DNA of 6,348 bases, taken from Comamonadaceae bacterium (GTDB lineage Bacteria > Pseudomonadota > Gammaproteobacteria > Burkholderiales > Burkholderiaceae_C). Position numbers and translations under genes: made by a program. A model generated the notes under the pieces. It was not told where the DNA came from. It worked only from the letters and a program-made list of their open reading frames with translations, and did no database searches. The stretch lies in assembly GCA_947494405.1 (NCBI GenBank), contig CANLWQ010000121.1, forward strand, positions 1-6,348, given 5' to 3'. The first letter of the stretch is position 1. Each line of letters opens with the position of its first letter. Below, in pieces: positions 5,912 to 6,348 of the stretch.

Positions 5912-5999
5912 TGGTGCCGAAAGCCGGAATCGAACCGGCACGGTGTTTTGCACCGGCAGATTTTGAATCTGCTGCGTCTACCAATTTCGCCACTTCGGC
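5912..5999 (-). tRNA. tRNA-Leu with anticodon CAA
   Basis: An 88-base reverse-strand tRNA including an encoded CCA (5914-5912). The acceptor arm GCCGAAG pairs with TTTCGGC (last pair G-U), with discriminator A. The D stem is GCG/CGC with GGTAGA in the loop. The anticodon stem is GCAGA/TCTGC around the loop TTCAAAA, giving anticodon CAA, which reads UUG. A long class II variable arm (CGGTG/CACCG with loop CAAAA) marks it as leucine type. The T arm is GCCGG TTCGATT CCGGC. It sits 35 bases from the divergent cysM start and is followed by a strong terminator, so it looks like a single-gene transcription unit. UUG is the dominant leucine codon in the nearby rarA fragment, so this tRNA should be in heavy demand. 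Confidence 0.97.
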
Positions 6000-6015
6000 A
6001 GAAGAGGGGAAAGGA

Positions 6016-6021
6016 ATTATG
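6016..6021 (-). promoter_or_regulatory. Likely -10 box of the tRNA-Leu promoter
   Basis: CATAAT on the reverse strand (five of six consensus bases) would start transcription near 6009, about ten bases before the mature tRNA 5' end, a usual leader length for a tRNA. No good -35 box is seen at 16-18 bases upstream (GATATT at 17), where the sequence is already cysM coding, so the call rests on the -10 and its position alone. Confidence 0.38.
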
Positions 6022-6034
6022 GCACAGTGTGGGC

Positions 6035-6348
6035 ATGAAATATCCCACCATCGAATCGGCCATTGGAAACACCCCTTTGGCAGCCTTGCAACGCATAGGC
6101 TTTAAAGACAATCAAGCGCGCGGCAACGTACTTTTAGGCAAGCTTGAAGGCAATAACCCAGCGGGCTCAGTGAAAGACCGCCCAGCTTTATCGATGATTC
6201 AACGCGCAGAAGAGCGCGGCGACATCCAACCCGGCGACACCTTGATTGAAGCCACCTCAGGAAACACCGGTATTGCTTTGGCCATGGCCGCAGCCATCAA
6301 GGGCTACCGCATGCTGCTCATCATGCCCGAAGATTTGTCTATTGAGCG
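6035..6348 (+). CDS. cysM: Cysteine synthase B, N-terminal part
   Basis: The frame is open from ATG 6035 to the window end, giving 104 complete codons and two further bases; the full protein is normally about 300 residues. CysM is a cytoplasmic PLP enzyme that makes cysteine (or S-sulfocysteine from thiosulfate) from O-acetylserine. Seen: start MKYPTIESAIGNTPL, the PLP-lysine motif in LEGNNPAGSVKDRP with Lys47 as Schiff-base residue, the substrate/PLP loop TSGNTG (74-79), and IKGYRM then IMPEDLS, all typical of CysM rather than CysK. Position 16 is Ala where Val is usual after NTPL, a minor change. The start is fixed by the conserved N-terminus, but no ribosome site stands at normal distance: AAGGA (6011-6015) is 19 bases upstream, and an out-of-frame ATG at 6019 lies between. 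It is divergent from tRNA-Leu with a 35-base gap. Confidence 0.95.
   Translation, partial: MKYPTIESAIGNTPLAALQRIGFKDNQARGNVLLGKLEGNNPAGSVKDRPALSMIQRAEERGDIQPGDTLIEATSGNTGIALAMAAAIKGYRMLLIMPEDLSIE

Noticed and set aside
5912..5999. tRNA-Leu as an integration (att) site for a mobile element
   Set aside because: tRNA 3' ends are common attachment sites, but there is no integrase, no second copy of the tRNA end and no foreign-looking gene beside it in this window.
5863..6105. 80-codon forward ORF crossing the tRNA
   Set aside because: Its AGIEPARCF and ESAASTNFATSA stretch is the well-known translation of the antisense strand of a tRNA-Leu gene, not a protein.
5293..6111. 272-codon reverse ORF opposite the lipoprotein 3' end and tRNA
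   Set aside because: It spans the terminator and the tRNA, and its translation is Cys/His/Arg-rich with no recognisable motif. The forward frame has a signal peptide and a coherent beta-rich sequence.
1..6348. CRISPR array, insertion sequence, toxin-antitoxin pair, phage or defence genes
   Set aside because: No regularly spaced repeats, no terminal inverted repeats with a transposase, and no such protein motifs were seen on either strand.

Overview
The window reads as ordinary chromosome of a beta-proteobacterium, most likely Burkholderiales and probably Comamonadaceae (Limnohabitans/Rhodoferax-like). The reasons are the close family resemblance of the RarA C-terminus, the CysM N-terminus and the GCGDVG epimerase-like protein to proteins I know from that group, the Gly-rich linker after the lipoprotein cysteine, and a strong preference for TTG as leucine codon (12 of 16 leucines in the rarA fragment). 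The genus is inference; no search was run.

Layout, left to right. 1-474 (+) is the 3' end of rarA. It meets, tail to tail with a 3-base gap, a reverse-strand gene (1515-478) for a ferredoxin-NAD(P)H reductase fusion of the type annotated 'CDP-6-deoxy-delta-3,4-glucoseen reductase'. Divergent from it, 44 bases away, is an atypical NAD-dependent epimerase/SDR-like gene (1560-2486, +, apparent TTG start). This gene overlaps by 4 bases at its stop a reverse-strand old-yellow-enzyme gene (3607-2483). That gene appears to be preceded by, and coupled through an ATGA overlap to, a 25-codon small ORF (3681-3604). Divergent again is a large gene for a 709-residue secreted lipoprotein (3721-5850, +) of unknown function. 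A shared hairpin (5872-5903) separates it from a reverse-strand tRNA-Leu(CAA) (5999-5912). The window closes with the first 104 codons of cysM (6035 onward, +).

The genes do not form one pathway. Three successive genes encode nicotinamide/flavin proteins (Fe-S flavin reductase, Rossmann protein, OYE), but they alternate in strand and are not one operon. The striking architecture is the compactness: alternating convergent and divergent pairs with gaps of 3, -4, 44, 113 and 35 bases. As a result, promoters and possible terminators have to lie inside neighbouring coding sequence. No CRISPR array, insertion sequence, phage gene, defence system or biosynthetic cluster is visible, and no stretch above 300 bases lacks a gene. 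The best leads for something undescribed are the coupled small ORF and the lipoprotein.
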